Of a DNA stretch of 21,458 nucleotides, positions 1 through 7,105 are shown piece after piece (positions within the stretch are counted from its first letter, which is position 1; every line of letters starts with the position of its first letter). The position numbers were made by a program, and so were the translations under genes. Source of the stretch: Caldifarciminota bacterium (GTDB lineage: Bacteria > Hydrothermota > Tepidihabitantia > B3-TA06 > JALVRC01); NCBI GenBank assembly GCA_027025255.1, contig JALVRC010000004.1, positions 1-21,458 of the forward strand. Direction: 5' to 3'. The notes beneath the pieces are model-generated. The model was not told the DNA's origin. It saw only the letters and a list, made by a program, of their open reading frames with translations, and did no database searches.

Positions 1-255
1 AAATATAATACAGACATTAATAAGTATAATGGTGAAAGTAGTAAGAAAATGACTGTGAAACATAGCATTAATCGGGATAGTATCAGATGTAATTAAATAT
101 CTGCCCAATCTATCAGCTAATCTTTCAGAAACTTGATTAGTATAAAAAAGTTGAACCCCATTGAAGTTTTTCTCTCTACCATAAGAACGTTTACAGTTTA
201 CAGAAAAAAATACTATGACTAACAACATCACGCTTATAAAAAATCTTTTTTTCAT
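1..255 (-). CDS. Putative lipoprotein, N-terminal part (runs off the left edge)
   Basis: An open frame of 85 codons starts at the ATG at 255-253 and stays open to base 1. A GGAGG ribosome site lies at 262-266, and a strong promoter lies just upstream. The product starts with Met-Lys-Lys-Arg, then a hydrophobic stretch ending in a lipobox-like FSVNC, so Cys21 would be the lipidated residue. A soluble piece follows (NGVQLFYTNQVSERLADRLG), resembling small domains of the form VQLFYT-x-VT-x-EA-x-x-LG-x-YL. Around residues 66-85 comes a second hydrophobic stretch, probably a membrane segment. I do not recognise a full family. Gene and lipoprotein signal are well supported; function is unknown. Confidence 0.62.
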   Translation of the reverse strand, partial: MKKRFFISVMLLVIVFFSVNCKRSYGREKNFNGVQLFYTNQVSERLADRLGRYLITSDTIPINAMFHSHFLTTFTIILINVCIIF

Positions 256-273
256 TTATACCTCCTTTTTATT

Positions 274-301
274 ATTATATATATAAATATATGCTTGTCA
301 A
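274..301 (-). promoter_or_regulatory. Sigma-70-type promoter for the left-edge lipoprotein gene
   Basis: Read on the minus strand, TTGACA (301-296) is followed by a 16-base spacer and TATAAT (279-274), a perfect match to both consensus boxes. Transcription would start near 267, leaving a leader of only about 12 bases that consists mostly of the GGAGG site before the ATG at 255. The promoter lies between the stop of the Asp-box gene and the lipoprotein, so the latter can be transcribed separately. Confidence 0.75.
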
Positions 302-315
302 GAAGGAAAAACCCT

Positions 316-2535
316 CTATCTTATTATAATATATTTATATATTCTATTCGTTGAGACTTCCTTTATATAATATATTCCTGAAGAAAACATATGATTTCTA
401 TATCTACCTATGTATAATCTTTCACCTGTAGCGCTATAAACAATAACTTCCCTATTCGTAAAGTATCTTAAAGAGTAGGCTCTCTCCACTATAGAAGAGA
501 AATCATCTACATCTATCTGCCACATCCCTCTTCCATGGGTTGCTGCTGTTAAAGTTTTTGAGGCAGAATGATACTTTAATTTATAGATTGCAAGGCGAGG
601 AAGATTCCCATAGTAGGAATAGGTTTTACCTGTATCTGACGAAAAATAAACACCGTAGTCAGTTCCCAGGAATATCTTAAACCCGGTTTCAAAAAAAGCA
701 CAGGTAAGCGTTAATACCCTCAAATCCTCAGGGAAATTACCTGTAATATCCTCCCAGGTTTCCCCCTTATCTTTAGAATATATAACACGTTCACCAGATG
801 AACTCTTATTTGAGACAATAATATCTGTTGCATCAGGAGAGACAGCTATCCCGGAAATCTCATTAGCGGCTTTATATACTCTTTTCCAGGATGCTCCGTT
901 ATTTTCAGTTATATATATATATCCATTTGAGCTTCCTGTCAAAATAATTTGAGGATTATCCTTTGCTATAGAAAGAGATAAAATTGAACCAGCGTTACCT
1001 GTTAAATCTTCGCTTATATTATACCAATTCGTACCGCCATCTTTTGTTTCCCATACCCTATGAGTAGCAACGTATATGTGTTTTTTTTCATTAGGAGAAG
1101 CTTCTACTGGATTATATGTCCAGATTGTTCTATCTGAGTCCCATGGGCCTGTTACTTCGCCATAGTAGTTCCAACCAACAAATTTCCACAAAGGATTAAG
1201 ATTTATATATGAAGTATATGATACAAGTGAACCGGTTTCAAAAGCACATCCTCCACCATCTCCGCCTGAAACCATTTTCCATTCTAACTCGCCTGTTGTA
1301 TACAATGTTCCATTATCCTGAGTACCTCCCATAACTGTGGATGGAGTCTCTGAATACACATCTATTGAATAAAATTGCAATGTGGCCAATCCTTTATTCA
1401 TGTTTATCCATGTTGCTCCCCTATCCTCACTTCTCCATATACCACCATCGTTTGCAACATATACTACTCCACTACTGTTTATGGCTAAAAAATGCTGATC
1501 AGGATGTAATGCAACCCCATTTACTCCAACTGTTACATCATTCCACGTATTACCACCATCCTCTGTTTTTACAAGACCGTAATAGCCAGACCTATAAGGA
1601 TATACACCACCTGCATAACAAATATCAGGATTCGTAGGATCCACAGCAATACAGTTATCATACCATCCCTGACTGGCAAGATAATTAGGAACATTTTCAA
1701 GCTTTTGCCAGTTATCTCCATTATCTATAGATTTATAGATACCGTATAAAGAACCGTCATTCGCAACAAAACTGGCATATATAACTGAATGGTCACTACT
1801 AAAAGCAAAATTAATCCTTGCAAAACCACTGTTTGGCAAGCCTGATAGTTTAGTAAAGGTTTCTCCATTATCAACAGATCTATATATACCATTACTATGT
1901 AAGGCTACAAAAACGGTATCATTCATAACTGCCATATCTGTAGCCCAGGAAAATTTCAGAATTTCATTCCAGGTTTTTCCGTTATCATTACTCTTTAGAA
2001 ATCCTCTATCACTTGATATAAATATTGTATTACTGTCTAAAGAAGAAACAAAAACATGAGAAATATATGCACCAACTCTCTCTTTAGCAGCAACCTTGTG
2101 CCATGTTTGACCTTCGTCATCGGTTCTAAACAATCCATCTCCAAAATAGCAATCTCCAGAAAAATGCATTTCTCCTGTACCATAGTATATTATACTGGAA
2201 TCAAAAGGAGAAAAACATAAAGCACCGGAAGAAAGAGAAGAGAGGCCATCAGTCAACACACTCCAATTAGCACCGTTATCTTCACTCTTCCATACCCCAC
2301 CTTGAGCAGTAGCTACATAAAGTATTCTATCCTTTCCCAAAAGTATATATGCTGCTCTTCCTGAAAACGTTTGTCCTGTTGAAATATAATCTTCAGGCCC
2401 TATAAAAGCCCATTCATCTGAAATAGTATAAGAATCATATTTCAAAGGAGCCTTAACCTTATATCCAATTTCCTTCAAATATTTAATATCTACTGGTTCA
2501 GGTTTAAAAAAAACAAAAAAAAGACAAAAATGCAT
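316..2535 (-). CDS. Secreted Asp-box (BNR/sortilin-like) beta-propeller protein with C-terminal sorting-like domain
   Basis: The 739-residue protein carries about eleven Asp-box motifs (S/T-x-D-x-G-x-T/N-W). Examples are SEDNGANW near residue 84, TDDEGQTW near 138, SNDNGKTW near 182, then SVDNGETF, SIDNGDNW, TEDGGNTW, SEDRGATW, TKDGGTNW, TENNGASW, SKDKGETW and SSDTGKTY. This spacing is typical of sortilin/Vps10- or photosystem-stability-factor-like propellers, often two in tandem. The last 45 residues (VIVYSATGERLY, then SGIYYIKE, ending in IIIR) look like the end of a T9SS-type sorting domain, which suggests outer-membrane export. The N-terminus is odd: only about nine hydrophobic residues and no positive start, encoded by two runs of eight T. 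Ribosome site GGAGAG lies six bases before the ATG. Neither a glycosidase active site nor a ligand is evident. Confidence 0.9.
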   Translation of the reverse strand: MHFCLFFVFFKPEPVDIKYLKEIGYKVKAPLKYDSYTISDEWAFIGPEDYISTGQTFSGRAAYILLGKDRILYVATAQGGVWKSEDNGANWSVLTDGLSSLSSGALCFSPFDSSIIYYGTGEMHFSGDCYFGDGLFRTDDEGQTWHKVAAKERVGAYISHVFVSSLDSNTIFISSDRGFLKSNDNGKTWNEILKFSWATDMAVMNDTVFVALHSNGIYRSVDNGETFTKLSGLPNSGFARINFAFSSDHSVIYASFVANDGSLYGIYKSIDNGDNWQKLENVPNYLASQGWYDNCIAVDPTNPDICYAGGVYPYRSGYYGLVKTEDGGNTWNDVTVGVNGVALHPDQHFLAINSSGVVYVANDGGIWRSEDRGATWINMNKGLATLQFYSIDVYSETPSTVMGGTQDNGTLYTTGELEWKMVSGGDGGGCAFETGSLVSYTSYINLNPLWKFVGWNYYGEVTGPWDSDRTIWTYNPVEASPNEKKHIYVATHRVWETKDGGTNWYNISEDLTGNAGSILSLSIAKDNPQIILTGSSNGYIYITENNGASWKRVYKAANEISGIAVSPDATDIIVSNKSSSGERVIYSKDKGETWEDITGNFPEDLRVLTLTCAFFETGFKIFLGTDYGVYFSSDTGKTYSYYGNLPRLAIYKLKYHSASKTLTAATHGRGMWQIDVDDFSSIVERAYSLRYFTNREVIVYSATGERLYIGRYRNHMFSSGIYYIKEVSTNRIYKYIIIR

Positions 2536-2610
2536 TTACTCTCCTTTTTTTAAAAGTTATTTTTTCTCTCAAACACATACTCTTCTTTAACCCAAACTAT
2601 ATTCAACAAC

Positions 2611-3195
2611 CTAACAAAGTTCTACTGTATAACTACAAAACTTATCCCCCCTCTTCCTGCATGAACCTTTATCATGAGTAATACTAATAAGAGAAATATC
2701 ATAAGGTCTGAATTTACTGGCTACAGCCTCTATTATGCCTCTGTCAAAATCGCACGGATAAAGATTATCTGCAACTATTTTAAACTTATTATCAGCTATT
2801 TTTTTAAACGTATAATGCCCTATCCCTTCCAACATTTCTCCTGTTCTCATATCAAACATAATCTCACCGTGATATCTATGATTCATATGGTATGCATAAT
2901 CAATTGATTCAAGTGCTTCTTGAAGATTATTTATATCAGCTGGCCATGAGGCATAAAGCGGTATATTCTTTCCTATTTTCTTTAATGTAAAAGGACCTAA
3001 ATGCTTATCAGCATTATACAAATCCATAAGAATATCTTTTAAAGGATACCAATTATCAAGTATGTATTCATGACTGTCAATTTTACTTAGGACCTTAAAC
3101 AACACATTACCACGAACAAATCGTGCTCCTTCTATTGCTGCCTTAACAACACGTCCTAAAACTTCATATCCATCTAAATCATCCTCATAAATCAT
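2611..3195 (-). CDS. Small protein with V4R-like C-terminal Cys motif (putative sensor domain)
   Basis: This encodes a soluble protein of about 194 residues without signal peptide or membrane segment. The C-terminus carries C-x-x-RGD-x-x-C-S-Y-T-V-E-L, which recalls the end of V4R and related small-molecule sensor domains (C-x3-G-[DE]-x2-C-x-F/Y). The middle has GEMLEGIGHYTFKKI and LYPCDFDRGII. The open frame can be extended to a GTG at 3207, but that base is part of the GGGAGG ribosome site (3212-3207), so translation must begin later, at TTG 3198 or ATG 3195. I chose the ATG. The Asp-box gene follows 75 bases downstream on the same strand and may be co-transcribed. The family assignment is tentative and the ligand unknown. 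Confidence 0.75.
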   Translation of the reverse strand: MIYEDDLDGYEVLGRVVKAAIEGARFVRGNVLFKVLSKIDSHEYILDNWYPLKDILMDLYNADKHLGPFTLKKIGKNIPLYASWPADINNLQEALESIDYAYHMNHRYHGEIMFDMRTGEMLEGIGHYTFKKIADNKFKIVADNLYPCDFDRGIIEAVASKFRPYDISLISITHDKGSCRKRGDKFCSYTVELC

Positions 3196-3332
3196 CAATC
3201 CATCCACCTCCCTTTTTATATTAACCTTAATTCTTTATTCCAAAACTTTTTATTATACTCATTAAAATTTGTTCCTTAAGGAAAAACTTATTTCATTTTA
3301 TAAACGTTATATTCCTCTCTCTCATCTCTCTC

Positions 3333-3464
3333 TTATGTATCCAATTCTGCAGACAGAAGTAAATTATCAGCGAAATGAAACCACTCTCTAATCCGTTTAT
3401 ATTTATTTGTATATGAGTATTTGAAAAATCTCATATTTTTATTGCCTCCTGAATAAAGAATCAT
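3333..3464 (-). CDS. Possible small protein of 43 (or 33) residues
   Basis: The frame starts at ATG 3464-3462 and ends with TAA at 3335-3333. AAAAAGGAGG lies at normal distance before the first ATG. A second in-frame ATG, ten codons later, also has its own CAGGAGG, so either start could be used. The 33-residue form begins MRFFKYSYTNKYKRIREWFH and is basic at the front, hydrophobic-acidic at the end. It sits directly downstream of the consensus promoter at 3506-3533. No family is recognised, and at this length coding cannot be proven; the same region could simply be a leader for the 2611-3195 gene. Confidence 0.35.
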   Translation of the reverse strand: MILYSGGNKNMRFFKYSYTNKYKRIREWFHFADNLLLSAELDT

Positions 3465-3505
3465 GTTTTATGCCTCCTTTTTATGCCCAATAGCTTAACA
3501 AAAAC

Positions 3506-3533
3506 ATTATATATATTTTTTTGGGTTTGTCAA
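3506..3533 (-). promoter_or_regulatory. Sigma-70-type promoter reading left
   Basis: On the minus strand TTGACA (3533-3528), a 16-base spacer and TATAAT (3511-3506) form a full-consensus promoter. The predicted start near 3499 precedes the 43-codon ORF and then the 2611-3195 gene, and possibly the Asp-box gene, so it likely drives all of these. Confidence 0.75.
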
Positions 3534-3613
3534 GTATTTAATTGCATTATACATATAAAAAATCAATAGCAACTCAATAATAAATTTCTGTACCATATGA
3601 AAAGATTAACCCT

Positions 3614-3641
3614 TGACTTTACCTATAAAATACTTAAAATT
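3614..3641 (+). promoter_or_regulatory. Promoter for the duplicated NTF2-like gene
   Basis: TTGACT (3614-3619), 16 bases, then TAAAAT (3636-3641). It matches the spacing of the other promoters in the window with one mismatch in each box. The predicted start near 3648 leaves a short leader that contains AAAGGAGAG before the ATG at 3667. Confidence 0.6.
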
Positions 3642-3666
3642 ATGAATTAAAATAAAAGGAGAGCTA

Positions 3667-4314
3667 ATGAATAAAGTATTAATAGTTTTCTTAACAGGTA
3701 TTATAATAAACATAGGGTTTTCACAACCTATTAAAATAGTAAATGAATTTTATAAAAACATGAAAGACAAAAATATTGATAAGGTGTTTTCTTTCTTTCA
3801 TAGCGAATCAGATTTAAATACTATCAAGAAAGAGGATTTAACATCAGCCCTTGAAGAAAATTCTGTAGAAGATTACAACTTTAACTGGGTTAGCAATAAT
3901 GATAAACAGGCAAACGTTAGAGGGTACATAATTGTCAAAAGTGAAAAAAGGCCAATAGACGTAGTACTATTACATGAAGACAATACATGGAAAATATATA
4001 GTATCAGTAGACTACCTTCTCCGATTGACATTGTAAATATTTTTTATAATGCGCTAAAAGAACATAACGCAGAAAGAGCGATAGAACTTCTACATGATGA
4101 ATCTGTATTGCTGAGTGTCGATATTGAGGAACTCAAAACAAGCTTTAAAGAGATAGAAATTGATACATTTGATTTTAAAAACATTGAAAAGGATGAAGAG
4201 ATGGCTTTAGTGAAAGGATTCATTATTTCAGAAGGAGTAAAAAGCAATGTTCAGGTAACTCTTTTCCCATCAGAAGATCTTATATGGAGGATTTACGATA
4301 TAGGTGGATATTAA
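3667..4314 (+). CDS. Exported protein with two tandem NTF2-like (DUF4878-type) domains
   Basis: This is a 215-residue protein with an N-terminal signal peptide (Met-Asn-Lys, then a hydrophobic run to about residue 19, probable cleavage near FSQ). The mature part consists of two related halves, roughly residues 20-116 and 117-215. Each begins PI-x-IVN-x-FY-x-x-x-K and ends WKIYSI or WRIYDI. Each also has an FFH or LLH step with 'SES/DES', an acidic helix and a 'VRGYII/VKGFII' strand. The pattern fits small alpha+beta barrels of the SnoaL/NTF2/DUF4878 type. It has its own promoter and AAAGGAGAG site, and is followed by a weak hairpin and the next promoter, so it is probably transcribed alone. 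Binding partner unknown. Confidence 0.85.
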   Translation: MNKVLIVFLTGIIINIGFSQPIKIVNEFYKNMKDKNIDKVFSFFHSESDLNTIKKEDLTSALEENSVEDYNFNWVSNNDKQANVRGYIIVKSEKRPIDVVLLHEDNTWKIYSISRLPSPIDIVNIFYNALKEHNAERAIELLHDESVLLSVDIEELKTSFKEIEIDTFDFKNIEKDEEMALVKGFIISEGVKSNVQVTLFPSEDLIWRIYDIGGY

Positions 4315-4321
4315 TTTCCAA

Positions 4322-4350
4322 AAGCATGGTTAACCTACGCTTCTTTATCT
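4322..4350 (+). terminator. Possible weak terminator after the NTF2-like gene
   Basis: AAGC (4322-4325) can pair with GCTT (4339-4342) around the palindrome GGTTAACC (4328-4335), followed by a pyrimidine-rich, T-rich stretch. The stem is short and interrupted, so this is only a candidate. The position, between a stop codon and a new promoter, is suitable. Confidence 0.25.
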
Positions 4351-4390
4351 CTCCTTTTTAATTTTCTTGATTTAGCACTTTTTTTAATCC

Positions 4391-4418
4391 TTGACTATCC
4401 CCAAATAGTGTGTATAAT
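4391..4418 (+). promoter_or_regulatory. Promoter of the long plus-strand operon, apparently leaderless
   Basis: TTGACT (4391-4396), 16-base spacer, TATAAT (4413-4418). The expected start point, six to seven bases beyond the -10 box, coincides with the first ATG at 4424. No ribosome site lies before the ATG, so the first gene would be read from an mRNA with no or almost no leader. It is the only clear promoter for the next 13 kb on this strand. Confidence 0.75.
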
Positions 4419-4423
4419 TTAAA

Positions 4424-4885
4424 ATGCGTATGATAGATGACGTAAAAGTCAAGAATTTGCGTGTGATACCTGATGAAAGAGGCTGGCTAATGGAAATATT
4501 GCGGGATGATGATTCTATATATACCCGTTTTGGTCAAGTTTATCTTTCAGTAGTTTATCCAAATGTTGTTAAGGGATGGCATTTTCACAAAACACAAACA
4601 GATAACATGACTGTGATTAAAGGCATGGCAAAGATTGTTCTCTACGATGGGAGAGAAACATCACCAACCTCAGGAGAAATTAATGAATTTTTTGTAGGAG
4701 AGAAAAAACCGCTTCTTATCTCTATTCCTCCCGGAGTATATCATGGGATGAAAGGGATAGGAACTGAACCAGCATATATGATTAATATTCCTGATAAACA
4801 TTATAACTATGAAGCCCCTGATGAATATAGAGTTGATCCTTTTAACAATAATATACCCTATACATGGAAGATTAAGGAAGGATGA
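4424..4885 (+). CDS. RmlC-like cupin: dTDP-4-dehydrorhamnose 3,5-epimerase family protein
   Basis: The 153-residue cupin has RmlC hallmarks. The KGWHFH segment (His53) matches the catalytic His region RGLHYQ, TSPTSGE corresponds to the conserved S-P-T-x-G turn, IPPGVYHG (residues 101-108) matches the IP-x-GFAHG strand, and VDPF (Asp138) sits where the His-Asp dyad partner lies. RmlC proteins are usually about 180-190 residues; this one is shorter, like the WxcM/RmlC-related group. The family epimerises or isomerises 4-keto NDP-sugars for surface polysaccharides. It overlaps the following SDR gene by 4 bases, so the two probably act on the same sugar. Start: ATG 4424 lies at the predicted transcription start; an alternative in-frame ATG is at 4430. 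The exact substrate cannot be read from sequence. Confidence 0.85.
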   Translation: MRMIDDVKVKNLRVIPDERGWLMEILRDDDSIYTRFGQVYLSVVYPNVVKGWHFHKTQTDNMTVIKGMAKIVLYDGRETSPTSGEINEFFVGEKKPLLISIPPGVYHGMKGIGTEPAYMINIPDKHYNYEAPDEYRVDPFNNNIPYTWKIKEG

Positions 4886-5883
4886 AAATATTAGTATCAG
4901 GCGGAGCAGGCTTTATCGGTTCTAATCTAACAGAATACCTGATTACCAAAGGCCATGAAGTTTTTGTTGTTGATAAACTTCTTTACGCAGGAAGACTCGA
5001 TAACTTTTCAAACAGCACAAAAAATAGTAAAAGATTCTTTTTTTTTAGAAACGATATAGGAAATACAAAGGTAGTTTCTAAGCTTTTAAAAAAAGTTGAT
5101 GCTGTAATACATCTTGCAGCAAGGACTCATATTGATAGATCAATACTTAATATCTATCCATTTATAAAAGACGACTTTATAAGTAGTGCTAAACTATTAG
5201 AAACAATAAAGGATTCTAAATTTAAAGGAAGAGTAATATTCATATCAACAAGCGAAGTATATGGTTCAGCTCAGAACCTTCCTATGACCGAAGCACACCC
5301 CTTAGCCCCACAAAGCCCTTATGCTGCAACCAAATTGGCTGCTGAACAATTGGCATATTCTTTTTATAAAACATTTGGCATAAACCTGGTTATTTTAAGG
5401 CTCTTTAATCAATATGGGCCCAGACAATATCCAGAAAAATTGATACCCTTTTTTATTACAAACATCCTTTCTAAATTACCTGTATATATCTATGGTAGTG
5501 GAGAAGCCAAAAGAGATTGGGTATATGTATCAGATGGGATAAAAGCAATTGAAAAAGCCCTTAAGACAAAAGAGAATGGATACGTAATAAACATAGGGAC
5601 AGGAAAATCCTATTCAATCATGGAAATTCTTGACCTTCTCTCTCTTGAGTTAGGAATAAAGCCCCTGATAAAAAAAATAAAGGATAGACCGGGACATGTG
5701 TATAATCTTCAATCATCTCAAGAACTGGCAAAGGAAAAACTTAATTGGGAAGCAGAAATATTCATTAAAGAAGGCATAAAAAAAACTGTAAAATGGTACA
5801 AAGAGCATGAAAAATGGTGGGTCAAGAGGAGAGAGACAAAGGCCTTTAAAGAACATTTTAGAAGGTGGTACAATGAAAGATAA
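4882..5883 (+). CDS. RmlB-like NAD-dependent sugar-nucleotide dehydratase/epimerase (extended SDR)
   Basis: The 333-residue extended SDR has the NAD motif GGAGFIGS at residues 7-14 and the active-site YAATK (Tyr147, Lys151). Several stretches match dTDP-glucose 4,6-dehydratase: DKLLYAG (31-37), AARTHIDRSI, EKLIPFFI, YGSGEAKRDWVYVSD and DRPGH. However the RmlB triad Thr-Asp-Glu is STSEVYG here (Thr123, Ser124, Glu125), so the Asp that donates a proton in dehydration is missing. This makes an epimerase, decarboxylase or altered dehydratase possible. The C-terminus carries a basic, Trp-rich tail (from about residue 310) beyond the usual end. Overlaps: 4 bases with the RmlC-like gene and 11 with ribBA. 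NDP-sugar is the inferred substrate. Confidence 0.9.
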   Translation: MKILVSGGAGFIGSNLTEYLITKGHEVFVVDKLLYAGRLDNFSNSTKNSKRFFFFRNDIGNTKVVSKLLKKVDAVIHLAARTHIDRSILNIYPFIKDDFISSAKLLETIKDSKFKGRVIFISTSEVYGSAQNLPMTEAHPLAPQSPYAATKLAAEQLAYSFYKTFGINLVILRLFNQYGPRQYPEKLIPFFITNILSKLPVYIYGSGEAKRDWVYVSDGIKAIEKALKTKENGYVINIGTGKSYSIMEILDLLSLELGIKPLIKKIKDRPGHVYNLQSSQELAKEKLNWEAEIFIKEGIKKTVKWYKEHEKWWVKRRETKAFKEHFRRWYNER

Positions 5884-7105
5884 ATTCGAATTTGCAACTA
5901 TTGAAGAAGTTATAGAAGATATAAAAAAAGGGAAACCAATAATCATAGTGGATGATGAAGACAGAGAAAATGAAGGGGACTTTATGGTCGCTTCGGAGAA
6001 AATCACACCTGAGCTTATAAATTTTATGACAAAAGAAGGACGAGGCCTTATATGTATATCATTGCCACCTGAACGAATAAAGGAATTAGAGCTTCCAATT
6101 ATGGTAAAAAAAAATACGGAAAAACATGGAACAGCCTTTACTGTCTCTGTAGATGCCAAAGAAGGAACAACAACAGGTATAAGTGCATTTGATAGAGCAA
6201 AGACAATAAAGGTTTTAATTGACCCTAAAACTAAGCCTGAAGACCTTGTAAGACCAGGACATTTATTCCCACTAAAAGCGAGGAGAGAAGGGGTACTGCG
6301 AAGAGCAGGCCATACTGAAGCTTCATCTGATCTTGCCAAATTAGCTTCTCTCTACCCTTCCGGAGTTATATGTGAAATTATGGATGAGGATGGAAGTATG
6401 GCTCGTCTTCCAAAACTCATTGAAATCGCACGTCGTCTGTCATTAAAAATTGTAACCATAAAAAGTCTTATTGAATATAGAATGAGAAAAGAAACTCTTG
6501 TAAAAAGACTATTTACAACCCATCTTCCTACTAAATACGGAGATTTCTCTCTTATTATCTATGAAAGCGCCATAGAAAAAAATCATCATCTTGCACTGGT
6601 AAAAGGTGATGTAGAGAATAAAAAAAATGTTCTTGTCAGAGTTCATTCTCAATGCGTTACAGGAGATATATTCGGCTCTTTAAGATGCGATTGTGGAGAT
6701 CAACTTCATTCCGCCATGCAAATGATTGATAAAGAAGGTCTTGGCGTTCTCTTATATATGCGGCAGGAAGGAAGAGGAATTGGGCTTTTAAATAAACTTG
6801 TTTGCTACAATTTACAGGATAGAGGTATGGATACTGTTGAAGCGAACGAAGCGCTCGGGTTTGCACCTGATTTAAGAGATTACGGCATAGGTGCCCAAAT
6901 CCTTGTAGATCTTGGACTCTCCTCAATAAGACTTATTACAAACAACCCAGCAAAGATTGTAGGATTGGAAGGGTATGGATTAAAGGTTGTAGAAAGGGTA
7001 CATATTGAGATACCTCCAAATGAAAAAAATTTAGAGTATTTAAAAACAAAAAGAGAAAAAATGGGACATTTTTTAAAACTTGGAGGAAGTAATGAAAATA
7101 AGTGA
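5873..7105 (+). CDS. ribBA: Bifunctional 3,4-dihydroxy-2-butanone 4-phosphate synthase / GTP cyclohydrolase II
   Basis: This encodes both entry enzymes of riboflavin synthesis. The N-terminal half (about 1-200) is the DHBP synthase, with DDEDRENEGDF (27-37), TKEGRGLIC, RPGHLFPLKAR and RAGHTEAS. The C-terminal half is GTP cyclohydrolase II, with the zinc cysteines 261, 272 and 274 in C-VTGD-x6-C-D-C-G, then YMRQEGRGIGLLNK, LGFAPDLRDYGIGAQIL and TNNPAKI. The usual HSEC reads HSQC here, a small variation. The frame is open from an ATG at 5807, but the family start and the GAAGGTGGT ribosome site (5861-5869) point to ATG 5873, overlapping the SDR by 11 bases. ribH follows with a 14-base overlap. 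No FMN riboswitch is visible upstream, and ribD and riboflavin synthase are not in the window. Confidence 0.97.
   Translation: MKDKFEFATIEEVIEDIKKGKPIIIVDDEDRENEGDFMVASEKITPELINFMTKEGRGLICISLPPERIKELELPIMVKKNTEKHGTAFTVSVDAKEGTTTGISAFDRAKTIKVLIDPKTKPEDLVRPGHLFPLKARREGVLRRAGHTEASSDLAKLASLYPSGVICEIMDEDGSMARLPKLIEIARRLSLKIVTIKSLIEYRMRKETLVKRLFTTHLPTKYGDFSLIIYESAIEKNHHLALVKGDVENKKNVLVRVHSQCVTGDIFGSLRCDCGDQLHSAMQMIDKEGLGVLLYMRQEGRGIGLLNKLVCYNLQDRGMDTVEANEALGFAPDLRDYGIGAQILVDLGLSSIRLITNNPAKIVGLEGYGLKVVERVHIEIPPNEKNLEYLKTKREKMGHFLKLGGSNENK

Larger units (their letters stand above)
3208..3666. other. Divergent intergenic region of about 460 bases
   Basis: This AT-rich stretch separates the minus-strand genes from the plus-strand genes. 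It holds a consensus minus-strand promoter (3506-3533), a plus-strand promoter (3614-3641) and a possible minus-strand 43-codon ORF (3333-3464) with good ribosome sites. Bases 3208-3332 contain a TATAAT-like hexamer on the minus strand without a convincing -35 box. I saw no RNA gene, repeat or strong hairpin. Confidence 0.6.

Noticed and set aside
3667..4314. Antisense frame at 4044-4247 as a gene
   Set aside because: It is Ser/Leu-rich and opposite a convincing signal-peptide protein.
5700..5872. FMN riboswitch before ribBA
   Set aside because: The region is coding for the SDR C-terminus and shows none of the conserved RFN element stems.
5713..6339. Open frame of 208 codons on the minus strand
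   Set aside because: It lies opposite the SDR end and ribBA, whose motifs are certain; low-complexity Ser/Phe-rich translation with no family resemblance.
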